64,000 bases of DNA from Desulfovibrio inopinatus DSM 10711 (GTDB lineage Bacteria; Desulfobacterota; Desulfovibrionia; Desulfovibrionales; Desulfovibrionaceae). The stretch is taken from assembly GCF_000429305.1 (NCBI RefSeq), contig NZ_KE386878.1, positions 112,876-176,875 on the forward strand. Reading direction: 5' to 3'. The notes under the pieces are model-generated. The model was given only the letters and a program-made list of their open reading frames with translations, did not search any database and was not told the DNA's origin. Made by a program: the position numbers and the translations under genes. Of the stretch, positions 1 through 7,749 are shown one piece after another; the stretch's first letter is position 1, and each line of letters opens with the position of its first letter.

Positions 1-102
1 TTTTTTCAAAAAAATGTGGGAGTGTTGTTTGGTGCATTGGTCGTGCTATGTCTTGAGTTGGAAACAACACTTTTCGCTGAATGTTTGGTATGTTGGAAAA
101 CG

Positions 103-137
103 AAAAGGCCGAAGATGGCGTGCATCCCCGGCCTTTT
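103..137 (-). terminator. Probable terminator after the Rho-N-like gene
   Basis: AAAAGGCCG at 103-111 pairs with CGGCCTTTT at 129-137. On the minus strand it lies about 20 bases past the stop codon at 159 and is followed by a short T-rich stretch. The loop is long (17 bases). Confidence 0.45.
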
Positions 138-158
138 CCTTCACGAGGTGAAGTACGT

Positions 159-512
159 TTAGGAAGCGCGCGCCAAGCGGCGAGTGCGCTTTTTGATCTT
201 GTTGATCTTGCGGCGAATGATTTCGCGATCCTTGCGCGGGGTTTCTTTGGACAGACCGGCTTTGTCTTCACGGAGTGCCTTCAGCGACGCTTTGAGGCTG
301 AGGATCTGTTTCTTATATGGGGAAACAGCGCCTTCTTCATCGACAATTCCGAACAGTTCCTTGATGGTAGCGACGAGCTGGTCTTTGTCCATGCCCGAGG
401 CACCGGTGATCTGCGGAATTTTTTCGATGACGAGTTCGCGCAGTTCTTTGGCGGTCATTTTGTCCAGGGGTTTCTTCAAATTCAGTTGCTCAAGCGTAAT
501 TTCTTCGCTCAT
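159..512 (-). CDS. Small Rho-N-domain-like protein
   Basis: 117 residues. Residues about 17-53 (DKMTAKELRELVIEKIP then GMDKDQLVATIKELFGI) resemble the SAP-like helical N-terminal domain of transcription terminator Rho. The rest is a highly basic Arg/Lys tail (KINKIKKRTRRLARAS) suited to nucleic-acid binding. The ATG at 512 is preferred over a longer reading because GGAGG sits just upstream; this start overlaps the end of the DciA-like gene by 23 bp, implying translational coupling. A nucleic-acid-binding role is inferred from composition and domain similarity; the true function is unknown. Confidence 0.75.
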   Translation of the reverse strand: MSEEITLEQLNLKKPLDKMTAKELRELVIEKIPQITGASGMDKDQLVATIKELFGIVDEEGAVSPYKKQILSLKASLKALREDKAGLSKETPRKDREIIRRKINKIKKRTRRLARAS

Positions 513-993
513 GGGTTCCTCCAAAAGTGTCTTCCTCAACGGCGTCTTGGGACGCCTCGGCTCGATCATACAGGGCCGCGTATGCAGCGTAACATCGTCC
601 CAAGGCCGAATCAGCTGGAAAACGGCCAACCAAGTGGCCGAACCCGGTTGGACGAATGGGCCTCGGTTTATGAAATTCTGGTCCTTGGACAGTGATGGCG
701 TCCAAAGGAACTCGACCCTGTAACAGGTCGAACTTTACTTTGTCAAAGATCTTTTTCTGCAAAAAGCCATTGACGCGGTCCAGGATCTCTGGACCATAAT
801 AACTGAGCTCCTGCATGGTCACGGGATCCTCGACACCGAGAAGCAACGTTGATTTGCGTGTTCCCAAAGGGCGGGCCATATCAGCCATTGATCCCATGAC
901 GCGAGGCCAATTCCGCCAGAGTTCTGCCAAGCGGAAACGTTCTCGTCCATATTCACCGACACTTTGGAAAATTACTTTTGCCAGTGGCTGCAT
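490..993 (-). CDS. DUF721 / DciA-like protein
   Basis: 167 residues resembling the DUF721 family, whose member DciA is the ancestral bacterial loader of the replicative helicase. The N-terminal half (about residues 5-95) carries the family pattern: an LAxLWRNWPRVMG-like segment, then KSTLLLGVEDPVTMQELSYY and a terminal helix starting ILDRVNGFLQ. The C-terminal extension is low in recognisable features. The start at 993 lies 6 bp after the stop of the shikimate-kinase-like gene, and its end overlaps the Rho-N-like gene, so the three form one minus-strand operon. Helicase loading is a family inference only. Confidence 0.75.
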   Translation of the reverse strand: MQPLAKVIFQSVGEYGRERFRLAELWRNWPRVMGSMADMARPLGTRKSTLLLGVEDPVTMQELSYYGPEILDRVNGFLQKKIFDKVKFDLLQGRVPLDAITVQGPEFHKPRPIRPTGFGHLVGRFPADSALGRCYAAYAALYDRAEASQDAVEEDTFGGTHERRNYA

Positions 994-999
994 AAATCC

Positions 1000-1539
1000 T
1001 CAAAGTCGCATTTTTTCATCGACATCCATTGCGATTTCCCCATAGGGCGCGTCGGGACGGAGGATGAAACGGCTTGTTTGCAGACAAAATGGTTCCAGGT
1101 CGAGGAGTATTTTCGCCAGGTGTTCGCGTAAAGCGTCGCGTTCATGTGCAGATTGTTTTGTCTCATCATGCCCGGCCAACAACGTGGAAACATCAGCCAT
1201 GATATAAAAAACATGTCCACAGTGAAAAAGCGTTTCACGCACGGTCTCGTCATGCAGGCCGATTGTGGCATCGACTGCTAAGCTCAATCCGGTTGTGCTT
1301 GCTGCATTGCGGAGTGCTTCGGGGCTTTGAATATGGATAAATTCCATATTCAGTCGCTCCGCCGTATCTTTGGCAATTTTCACATACGGGCTTCCCGGCA
1401 ATCCCAGAAACACTGCATTACTGTTTTGGGAGGCAAGAGGTGGGGATACCTGTTCGCTTTTTTTGAATGTTACAGTCTTATTAGATTCATTGACATCAAA
1501 TTTTTTTTTGATGAAATGGCTCGTTGGAGGTCTCGGCAT
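1000..1539 (-). CDS. Degenerate shikimate-kinase-like protein
   Basis: 179 residues from the ATG at 1539 (a TTG 12 bases upstream is also open). The fold pattern follows shikimate kinase: a beta strand and loop at FLGLPGSPYVKIAKDTAERL, a central strand LSLAVDATIGLHDETVRETL where kinases have the Gly-rich substrate loop, then GHVFYIMADVSTLL, and a helix starting ERDALREHLAKI where kinases have the closing helix. The Walker A Gly-Lys-Ser/Thr is missing (GLPGSPYVK) and the Arg/Glu substrate segment appears deleted, so kinase activity is unlikely. First gene of the operon with the DciA-like and Rho-N-like genes. The assignment rests on pattern similarity, not a search. Confidence 0.6.
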   Translation of the reverse strand: MPRPPTSHFIKKKFDVNESNKTVTFKKSEQVSPPLASQNSNAVFLGLPGSPYVKIAKDTAERLNMEFIHIQSPEALRNAASTTGLSLAVDATIGLHDETVRETLFHCGHVFYIMADVSTLLAGHDETKQSAHERDALREHLAKILLDLEPFCLQTSRFILRPDAPYGEIAMDVDEKMRL

Positions 1540-1596
1540 GGTGTGTTCCAATGTTGCGCCTCATGTCGACTCGGCACGAGGTGTTGTCGCGAAGCG

Positions 1597-1649
1597 AAAA
1601 AAAGCCCGAAACGAAAGGCGCTCACCATGGTGTCGTGTTCGAGTCGGGC
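1597..1649 (-). terminator. Probable terminator after the FTR gene
   Basis: GCCCGA at 1604-1609 pairs with TCGGGC at 1644-1649, with partial inner pairing. On the minus strand the stem is followed by seven T residues (A-run at 1597-1603), just past the FTR stop at 1661. Confidence 0.55.
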
Positions 1650-1660
1650 CGATATTACTC

Positions 1661-2014
1661 TTACTCGTCCGTCATACCAAGAGCGGCCATGAGCTTTTCA
1701 GGAGGGCGACGTTCAGGAACAACGTGGTGTTCCACTTTCCCCTCGTTCCAGTCTTTGCTGACATAGAGCCCGCAAAAGCATGTGCCGTATTCTTCGACAT
1801 CAGCAGTACGGTAGTTACATGGGCAAATAATGTCTTTATCGGCCTCATAATTCCCTGAGGCAAGACGGCAAGGGCATACCATGTATCCGTATCGATCTTT
1901 GTTGGTCAGTAAGCTATCCATCAGAGCGAGGGTCATTTTTTCATCAGCATTGAAAAAATATCCTTTCGGTTCCTGGATTTTACGAAGGGTTGTGCGAAGA
2001 GTTTGAGCATCCAT
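1661..2014 (-). CDS. Ferredoxin:thioredoxin reductase catalytic chain
   Basis: 117 residues with the signature of the FTR beta subunit: CPCR, 16 residues on CPC, then CFC. These cysteines hold a [4Fe-4S] cluster next to a redox-active disulfide that passes ferredoxin electrons to a thioredoxin-like partner. The last motif is CFC rather than the CHC of plant enzymes. No variable (alpha) subunit is present, as usual in anaerobes. It starts 2 bp after the glutaredoxin gene, so the likely acceptor is encoded by its operon partner. Cytoplasmic. Confidence 0.9.
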   Translation of the reverse strand: MDAQTLRTTLRKIQEPKGYFFNADEKMTLALMDSLLTNKDRYGYMVCPCRLASGNYEADKDIICPCNYRTADVEEYGTCFCGLYVSKDWNEGKVEHHVVPERRPPEKLMAALGMTDE

Positions 2015-2016
2015 GG

Positions 2017-2268
2017 CTATATATCCAGCGCTTTCAGCATGTCGTCTTTGTTGAAACCGATGACGACAGTGCCACCGATGATCATCGTCGGAAAGGACAA
2101 TGCCGGATTCACTTTTTTGATTTCTTCAATCACGCTTTTACGGTCATCGCCTTTGAGCGTATCGACAAAAACGCAGTCATAATCCACTTTTTTTTCATCA
2201 AGAAAACTTTTAGCGTTTTTGCAGTGAATACATGTGCTTAGTGCGTATACTTTGACATCTTGAGCCAT
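2017..2268 (-). CDS. Glutaredoxin/NrdH-like redoxin
   Basis: 83 residues with a thioredoxin fold of glutaredoxin size. The active site is CIHC (YALSTCIHCKNAKSFL), followed by the cis-Pro segment LSFPTMIIGG and GFNKDDMLKAL. The usual partner would be glutathione or a reductase; here the adjacent FTR catalytic chain (2 bp apart) makes a ferredoxin - FTR - redoxin chain the simplest reading. RBS GGAGAAG lies upstream of the ATG at 2268. Confidence 0.88.
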   Translation of the reverse strand: MAQDVKVYALSTCIHCKNAKSFLDEKKVDYDCVFVDTLKGDDRKSVIEEIKKVNPALSFPTMIIGGTVVIGFNKDDMLKALDI

Positions 2269-2294
2269 GCTGCTTCTCCTTTACTATGTCATAA

Positions 2295-3065
2295 TCAAGA
2301 AAAAAATGTTCCTCGTGACGAGGATGCATTGCGTTTTTCGTAATTCATCCTCTTTTCCAACCTGTAGGTCAAGGCAGAAAAGGGGAAGGTTAAGAGGAGG
2401 TAGATGAGGGCCAGCGGAAGGTATGCTTCAAACGTTTTATAGGTGGTGGCGTTTACTATTTCAGACGCCTTGGTCAGTTCCCGTACAGATATAACAGATA
2501 GGAGGGAAGAGTCTTTGATGAGAGACACAAATTGACCAGTGACCGGCGGTACTATTCGTCGAAATGCCTGAGGAAAAATGACATGGAGTAACGTCTGATG
2601 GTGTGTCATGCCAGTAGACATCGCTGCTTCCCACTGACCATTATCAATGGATTCAATGCCGGCACGAACCATTTCCGTTATATACGCGCCGGAAAAAATG
2701 GCCAGAGTAATCATGCCAATGATAAAGGGGTTGTCATAGTGCACGACCACTGCCACACAGAAATAAAAAATGTAGATCTGTGTGAGCAGGGGCGTGCCAC
2801 GAAAAGTTCCTACATAGAGTGATGCAGCTTCACTGAGCCAGACGTTACGCGAAACACGTGCCAAACCTGCAGAAAGACCGATGGCAAGACCCAAGACAAT
2901 GGCACCGAAGGATACAAGGATTGTATTGATCAATCCTTGGTAATACAATTCACGGTATGCCCATACAGCGCGAAAATCCCAATGATATCGCAATGTGCTG
3001 AGCAGTAGAGCGAGAATTACCGTGAATGAGCCGATCAAAATGACACGGACTGTAAAGCGACTCAT
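2295..3065 (-). CDS. Polar amino-acid ABC transporter permease
   Basis: 256 residues, inner-membrane permease of the HisM/GlnP type (HAAT family). It has an N-terminal membrane helix at about 7-24, a domain with about five further helices, and the EAA-loop that contacts the ATPase, here EAAMSTGMTHHQTLLHVIFPQAFRRIVP at about residues 146-173. It lies 33 bp downstream of the binding-protein gene and forms an operon with it. No ATPase gene follows, so the nucleotide-binding subunit must be encoded elsewhere or shared. Confidence 0.9.
   Translation of the reverse strand: MSRFTVRVILIGSFTVILALLLSTLRYHWDFRAVWAYRELYYQGLINTILVSFGAIVLGLAIGLSAGLARVSRNVWLSEAASLYVGTFRGTPLLTQIYIFYFCVAVVVHYDNPFIIGMITLAIFSGAYITEMVRAGIESIDNGQWEAAMSTGMTHHQTLLHVIFPQAFRRIVPPVTGQFVSLIKDSSLLSVISVRELTKASEIVNATTYKTFEAYLPLALIYLLLTFPFSALTYRLEKRMNYEKRNASSSRGTFFS
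2297..2324 (-). terminator. Intrinsic terminator overlapping the permease stop codon
   Basis: On the minus strand TCCTCG-TCA-CGAGGA (2324-2310) forms a 6-bp hairpin followed by ACA and a T-rich run. All of it lies within the last ten codons of the ABC permease, ending at the TGA (2295-2297). Confidence 0.6.
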
Positions 3066-3098
3066 ACGAAGTCTCCCCGCAGTCCGCGCAATATGATT

Positions 3099-3920
3099 CT
3101 ATTGTCTTGCATCTGGAAGAATATCGCCAAAATATTTCGCGCGTAAGGTATCGAGCGTACCGTTATTTTTTATCGTTTGGAGATACATTTCCAGCCATTG
3201 CCATAAGTCAAAATCGCCTTTGCGCATCGCTATGCAATACGGCTCGTAGGTAAAGGGCTTCAAGATGGCCTTTGTTTCCTTGGGATATTGTTTGTGGTGT
3301 TTACCAATGGAAATTTGGTCATAAAAAAAAGCGTCGGCTCGACCATTAACCACTTCTTGAACGCAAGAAGTTTCATCTTTATAGCGATTGATTTTGGCTT
3401 TGGGGAATCGTTTACTCGCAACCAGGTCAGCTGTTGTCCCCGTCTTTACCGCAAGAATACGTCCTTCGGCATTGAGTTGATCGACATCGGTTACATCGTT
3501 CGCTCGTTTGGTGCTGAGTAAGGTGCACAGCCCTGTCGTAAAATACGCATCCGTGAATGTCATACTTTTCGCACGCTCAAGCGTACCGGTAATACCGGAG
3601 ATGATGATATCGATCTTTCCAGCTTGCAATGCAGGAATAAGCCCAGTCCATTCCATGTCTTTGATTTCGAGTTCGACACCGAGTTCTTTGGCTGCCTGTT
3701 TGGCGATATCCACGTCGAAACCAACTGCATTACCTTGTTCGTCGGTGTATTCGAAGGGCCAGAATTTGAGTTCCATGCCAACGATGAGTTTCCCACGTTT
3801 CACAATTTTGCGTAAATCACTCCCTTCGAAAATGTCGTACGGTGTCACTGCAAACGCTGGCGCGGTCATGGCCATCAGCAGGGCGAACACGAAGAGCGTC
3901 ATACCAACGCGTTTTACCAT
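3099..3920 (-). CDS. Amino-acid ABC transporter periplasmic binding protein
   Basis: 273 residues from the ATG at 3920, chosen because AAGGAG lies 8 bases upstream; a longer start 21 bases upstream lacks this. Signal peptide of about 25 residues (MVKRVGMTLFVFALLMAM, cleavage after AFA). The mature protein follows the family-3 solute-binding pattern: GKLIVGMELKFWPFEY, GFDVDIAKQAAKELGV and a DIIISGITGTLERAKSMTFT segment. It probably captures a polar amino acid in the periplasm for the downstream permease; the ligand cannot be told from sequence alone. Confidence 0.9.
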   Translation of the reverse strand: MVKRVGMTLFVFALLMAMTAPAFAVTPYDIFEGSDLRKIVKRGKLIVGMELKFWPFEYTDEQGNAVGFDVDIAKQAAKELGVELEIKDMEWTGLIPALQAGKIDIIISGITGTLERAKSMTFTDAYFTTGLCTLLSTKRANDVTDVDQLNAEGRILAVKTGTTADLVASKRFPKAKINRYKDETSCVQEVVNGRADAFFYDQISIGKHHKQYPKETKAILKPFTYEPYCIAMRKGDFDLWQWLEMYLQTIKNNGTLDTLRAKYFGDILPDARQ

Positions 3921-4083
3921 GGTGGTCTCCTTAGGTTTCATACGAGAGGATGTCGCAACACAACGAGTTGGGCGACAGATACCAAACCTTGGCTACAAGA
4001 AAAGCCGATATCAGAGAATTCCTATACCATAAAAGGCAGAGAAGGAAACCCCAGAACCGGCTTTTGTATTTCGAGTTGAATTT

Positions 4084-4719
4084 TTACCTTGAAATTCGAC
4101 TTTCCACCGCACAACGCACGTTGTTAAACACGGTCTCTTCATTACCCTCGGCATCCACGATACACATACGTTCCTGGTTCAGAGCTGCCCATGTCAGATA
4201 GCCTTCACGAACGCGAGTATGGAATTCAATACTCTCCGCTTCGAAGCGACCTTCTGAATTGTCCATACCGTCACGAAGATTGCGTGCCACTGCTCGTCGG
4301 AGGCCGTTCTCCGGAGCTAAATCAAGCAGAAGAGTGAGATCGGGCCAAAGGCCTTCAACAGCTGTATCATTGAGTGTGCGGAGAAGATGGACATCAAGAC
4401 CTCGACCGTAGCCTTGATAAACGATGGTGGAGTCGGCGAATCTATCACAGATGACAGTTTTTCCAGCTTTCAGGGCTGGCCCTACGATTTCACCCATATG
4501 CTGGGCGCGATCGGCCAAGTAGAGGAATAGCTCACATGCCGGTGCAATATGGGTGTTCTTGGCATCAAGGAGAATGGAACGAAATTGTTGACCGAGTTCG
4601 GAACCTCCCGGTTCGCGAGTGACCAAGACATCGTGTCCTTTTTCTTCCAACAATGCCGTGAGGAATTGAATTTGAGTAGATTTTCCTGAACCTTCTATGC
4701 CTTCAAAGGTAATAAACAT
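4084..4719 (-). CDS. tmk: Thymidylate kinase
   Basis: 211 residues; dTMP + ATP to dTDP + ADP. The P-loop is at residues 7-15 (GIEGSGKST), the DR-F segment is in [19 protein letters not shown], and the acidic [10 protein letters not shown] substrate segment is present. The start at 4719 gives the canonical [11 protein letters not shown]-terminus behind AAGGGG. It overlaps the upstream YhaM-like gene by 25 bp, so the two are translationally coupled. Confidence 0.95.
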   Translation of the reverse strand: MFITFEGIEGSGKSTQIQFLTALLEEKGHDVLVTREPGGSELGQQFRSILLDAKNTHIAPACELFLYLADRAQHMGEIVGPALKAGKTVICDRFADSTIVYQGYGRGLDVHLLRTLNDTAVEGLWPDLTLLLDLAPENGLRRAVARNLRDGMDNSEGRFEAESIEFHTRVREGYLTWAALNQERMCIVDAEGNEETVFNNVRCAVESRISR

Positions 4720-5759
4720 TGTTGTACCCCCTTGTTGTCTTCGGTCTTGTTCCCCCGGCCTGCCGAGTTGGCGCAGGGTGTTTTGGTGGCACAAAACAGC
4801 GCTCGTCCAAGTGATGGCACGAAGGCCGACCACGACTGCCCGTTTTCTTCAGTATCGGCCAGGGCTTCAAAACCGGTTTTGAGCTTGGCATCGATGTTGT
4901 CGGCGAAATGAAGCACGAATGCTTCAGGGGTTTTGGGCCGTTTGGGGGAACCGAATTCGAGTTCCCCATGATGACTGAGTAAGAGATGTCGAAAATGGAG
5001 CTTGAGTTCTTCGTCAAGATCTTTGGCTTTCTGTAAAAAAGGGTCCAGTATCTGCTGCGTGATGGTGATATGTCCCAAAAGCCGGCCTTCACTGGTATAG
5101 TCTCGCGAAACATCAGCAACAAGTTCCCAGGCTTTGCCCAAATCGTGGAATATTGCTGCTGCCAGCAATGTTTCTCGATCGAGTTGATCATAGAGCGCGC
5201 AAATAGCAAGACACAGTCGACACACCCCGAGCGTATGTTCGAGGAGGCCTCCTCGGTAGGCATGGTGAATGCTTTTGGCTCCAGGAGCGGCGAGAACTCG
5301 TTCACGGATCGTGTCGTTCGTCAGCACTTTTTTACAAAAACGCTTCCAGGGTTTATGCTGAAACTCATCGTTACACAGTGCAAGGAGCGCGTCATAGAGT
5401 TCCTGTGGTGGAATGGCGCTTTGCTGGATAAAATCGGCCATGTCGAGACCGTCGGCTTCAGGATCAAGAAATGTCATATGATCCAGAGTAAGCTGAAGCT
5501 TATCCCGGTATTCTCCTACAGCCCCTCCGGCGAGAACAAAGCTTCCTGGTGGAATATCGGAAAACGCTTGACTGAGCGGACTCCAAATTTTGGTTTCAAT
5601 ACTTCCGGTGACATCTTCTAGAACCAGAGACCAAAAGGGTCCGTTCTTTGCTTGGCCAGGTCTGGCAGATGTAATGAGAAACATGTCCTCAATCACCATG
5701 CCGCGAGCCAGATTTTCAATAAAAATACTTTTGACGGTCACGTCCTTGCGTTCCCCCAT
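4695..5759 (-). CDS. YhaM-like OB-fold/HD 3'-5' exoribonuclease
   Basis: 354 residues. An N-terminal OB-fold (about 10-95, including [13 protein letters not shown] and [19 protein letters not shown]) binds nucleic acid. An HD domain (about 165-300) carries [25 protein letters not shown] and [18 protein letters not shown], the metal-binding residues of the YhaM/CBF1 family of RNA and ssDNA exonucleases. The C-terminal 50 residues look atypical, and the last codons overlap tmk. Cytoplasmic; the substrate is inferred from the family. Confidence 0.85.
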   Translation of the reverse strand: MGERKDVTVKSIFIENLARGMVIEDMFLITSARPGQAKNGPFWSLVLEDVTGSIETKIWSPLSQAFSDIPPGSFVLAGGAVGEYRDKLQLTLDHMTFLDPEADGLDMADFIQQSAIPPQELYDALLALCNDEFQHKPWKRFCKKVLTNDTIRERVLAAPGAKSIHHAYRGGLLEHTLGVCRLCLAICALYDQLDRETLLAAAIFHDLGKAWELVADVSRDYTSEGRLLGHITITQQILDPFLQKAKDLDEELKLHFRHLLLSHHGELEFGSPKRPKTPEAFVLHFADNIDAKLKTGFEALADTEENGQSWSAFVPSLGRALFCATKTPCANSAGRGNKTEDNKGVQQCLLPLKA

Positions 5760-5939
5760 GTCTTACGATAGGCCCCAGCCAAGGATGCCTTTTTCTTTGC
5801 GATGGCTTGCATCGCAGATGCTTGTTTGAGGTATCACACTTAAACCAAAGAGAAAAGATAGCGAGAGTTGGCCGAACCTTCATTGTTTATGCGGTGTGTT
5901 CTCGATTTCAATTGCAAAAATGTAAAGGACGATTTTCTT

Positions 5940-6698
5940 ATGCGTATTCTTCTCACCAACGATGACGGAATTCAGGCTATTGGTCTGCGTAGCCTATACA
6001 AGGCTTTAGTCGAGGCTGGTCACGATGTCGCATGTGTGGCCCCGGTCACAGAGCAATCGGCCGTGGGACACGCCGTGACAATTGCTTCTCCGCTACGGGT
6101 CAAACAGTTTCATGAAGAGAATTTTTCCGGACTTGGGGTGTCCGGTACTCCGGCCGACTGTGTTAAAATTGGCCTGACAACGTTGCTGGAAACACCTCCC
6201 GACATTGTTGTCTCCGGTATTAATAGCGGCGCGAATGTCGGAGTCGACATTTTGTACTCCGGGACTGTATCCGCCGCCACGGAAGGTGCCCTCATGGGAT
6301 ACCCGGCTTTGGCTGTGTCGTATGACGATTTTGCTCCCGTGGATCTGTTGCCGCAAGGTCGTTATGTGGCATCGTTTCTAGATACAATAGACTGGAGCAC
6401 ATTGCCCCAGTTTCGCGTGCTCAACCTGAATTTTCCCAAACATTCCATAGATGAAGTGAAAGGCCTCAAATTGTGTCCACAAACCGATGCGACGTATGAA
6501 GATTGGTTTGAAGAAAAAAAAGATCCTCGCGGTCGCTCATATTATTGGCTTGATGGAGTGATTCCGGCTGAACGTGTGGCTCCGGACTCGGATCGAGGCT
6601 TGTTGACGCAAGGCTACATCACGTTAACACCGCTCCGTTTTGATTTCACTGATCATGAAACGCTGTCTTCGCTCGAATCTCACCTGAATCTCTCATAA
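5940..6698 (+). CDS. surE: 5'/3'-nucleotidase SurE
   Basis: 252 residues. The metal-binding N-terminus MRILLTNDDGIQ carries the invariant Asp-Asp pair, and VSGINSGANVG holds the conserved Asn; AVGHAVTI matches the family Ser segment. The family dephosphorylates nucleoside monophosphates and is linked to stationary-phase survival. The start at 5940 is preferred over upstream in-frame codons because it gives the conserved N-terminus and has AAAGGA upstream. Divergent from the YhaM-tmk pair across 180 bp. Confidence 0.95.
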   Translation: MRILLTNDDGIQAIGLRSLYKALVEAGHDVACVAPVTEQSAVGHAVTIASPLRVKQFHEENFSGLGVSGTPADCVKIGLTTLLETPPDIVVSGINSGANVGVDILYSGTVSAATEGALMGYPALAVSYDDFAPVDLLPQGRYVASFLDTIDWSTLPQFRVLNLNFPKHSIDEVKGLKLCPQTDATYEDWFEEKKDPRGRSYYWLDGVIPAERVAPDSDRGLLTQGYITLTPLRFDFTDHETLSSLESHLNLS

Positions 6699-6718
6699 TA
6701 CCGCCTTTAGATAGAGTG

Positions 6719-6780
6719 AAGAGAAGGGATGGATCACCCTGGAAATGTGCGGTTCTTTCCTTCTCTTGGTGACTTTTTTG
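6719..6780 (+). terminator. Possible terminator after surE
   Basis: AAGAGAAGG at 6719-6727 pairs with CCTTCTCTT at 6759-6767, followed by GGTGAC and a T-rich run. The 31-base loop makes it weak. Confidence 0.35.
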
Positions 6781-6823
6781 TTTAAGGTTTCGTTCCCCTC
6801 TATCTCAAGAATTTTCCTCGCAC

Positions 6824-6851
6824 TTGCACATGAGCCAAACTCGTGTATCCT
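6824..6851 (+). promoter_or_regulatory. Candidate sigma70 promoter for desulforedoxin
   Basis: TTGCAC at 6824-6829 and TATCCT at 6846-6851 with a 16-base spacer, 60 bases before the desulforedoxin start. Confidence 0.35.
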
Positions 6852-6910
6852 TGAAAGATTCTTATATCCGGACAAGGCAGATATCATTGTCCGTAAACAC
6901 AGGAGTGCGT

Positions 6911-7033
6911 ATGCCGAGTCAAGAAGGTCAAGTTTACACGTGTGAGTCTTGTGGGGCTGTCGTTTTGGTGCAACAAGGTGGAGGCGGAGAATTGGTCTGC
7001 TGTGGGGAACCTATGGTTCTCGTCAGTAAATAA
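6911..7033 (+). CDS. dsr: Desulforedoxin
   Basis: 40 residues. Cys11, Cys14 and the adjacent pair Cys30-Cys31 match the Fe(S-Cys)4 site of desulforedoxin, a small homodimeric rubredoxin-like protein of sulfate reducers in which the last two ligands are neighbours. The same module forms the N-terminus of desulfoferrodoxin, but here it stands alone with no superoxide-reductase domain. AGGAG precedes the ATG at 6911 by five bases; longer in-frame starts lack such a site. The physiological partner is unknown for the family. Confidence 0.95.
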   Translation: MPSQEGQVYTCESCGAVVLVQQGGGGELVCCGEPMVLVSK

Positions 7034-7116
7034 CATCATCAGTGCCTTTGAGACTGGTTTTATGTCCAGGAGTGAGTGCAGTATTATTCGCTTGCTCAGG
7101 AGAAAAGGAGAAAGAT

Positions 7117-7704
7117 ATGCGATATATAATATGGGTTGTTTTGGGCGTTTTTCTTATTGTGGGGGTGAGCGCGTGTGATTCCGGTGAACAGGCCAAAACA
7201 GAGGCTGAAAAAACTCCGGCAAAAACCGAACAATCTCCGGATGACACTATGAACAAGGCAAAAGAGTCGTTATCCGACTTGGCCAAAAAGACCCAGGAAC
7301 AAGCCGAGCAAACTGCTGAAGCTGCCAAGAATCTTGCGGGTAAGGCCATGGAAGAAGCGGGGAAAGCCGCTGATAAAGCCATGGAATACGCTAATGAACA
7401 GTCCGGTGTTGTTCTGGAACAGGCTCGTCAACAGGTTGATGCCATGCAACCTCAAATCGAAAAGTTCAAAGAGAAGTCTGCCACTCTGTCCGAGGAAGGC
7501 AAAGCCAAGTTGGACACGACGATACAACAAATGAATGATCTTCTCGCGAAAGCCAAAGAGCAAATTGCGGAATTGGCGAAATCGGCTCAACCGACCTTGG
7601 AACAGATTCGGAACGGTTTAGAGAAAACACTTGCCGAGCTGGCGAAACTGTTTCAACAAGCTTCACAAACGATTGAAGAAGACAAAGGACAACAGACGAC
7701 TTAA
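7117..7704 (+). CDS. Ala/Lys-rich coiled-coil lipoprotein
   Basis: 195 residues. A hydrophobic signal ends in VSAC, a plausible lipobox, so Cys20 would be lipidated. The mature part is almost entirely predicted helix, rich in Ala, Lys, Glu and Gln with repeated EQAEQTAEAAKNLAGKAMEEA-like patterns resembling apolipoprotein-type amphipathic helices. No enzyme motif is visible. AAAGGAG precedes the ATG at 7117. Probably envelope-anchored; function unknown. Confidence 0.75.
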   Translation: MRYIIWVVLGVFLIVGVSACDSGEQAKTEAEKTPAKTEQSPDDTMNKAKESLSDLAKKTQEQAEQTAEAAKNLAGKAMEEAGKAADKAMEYANEQSGVVLEQARQQVDAMQPQIEKFKEKSATLSEEGKAKLDTTIQQMNDLLAKAKEQIAELAKSAQPTLEQIRNGLEKTLAELAKLFQQASQTIEEDKGQQTT

Positions 7705-7749
7705 CGAAAAAGACATATGAGTCACCAGTACGATTACGTGAGGAGACAC

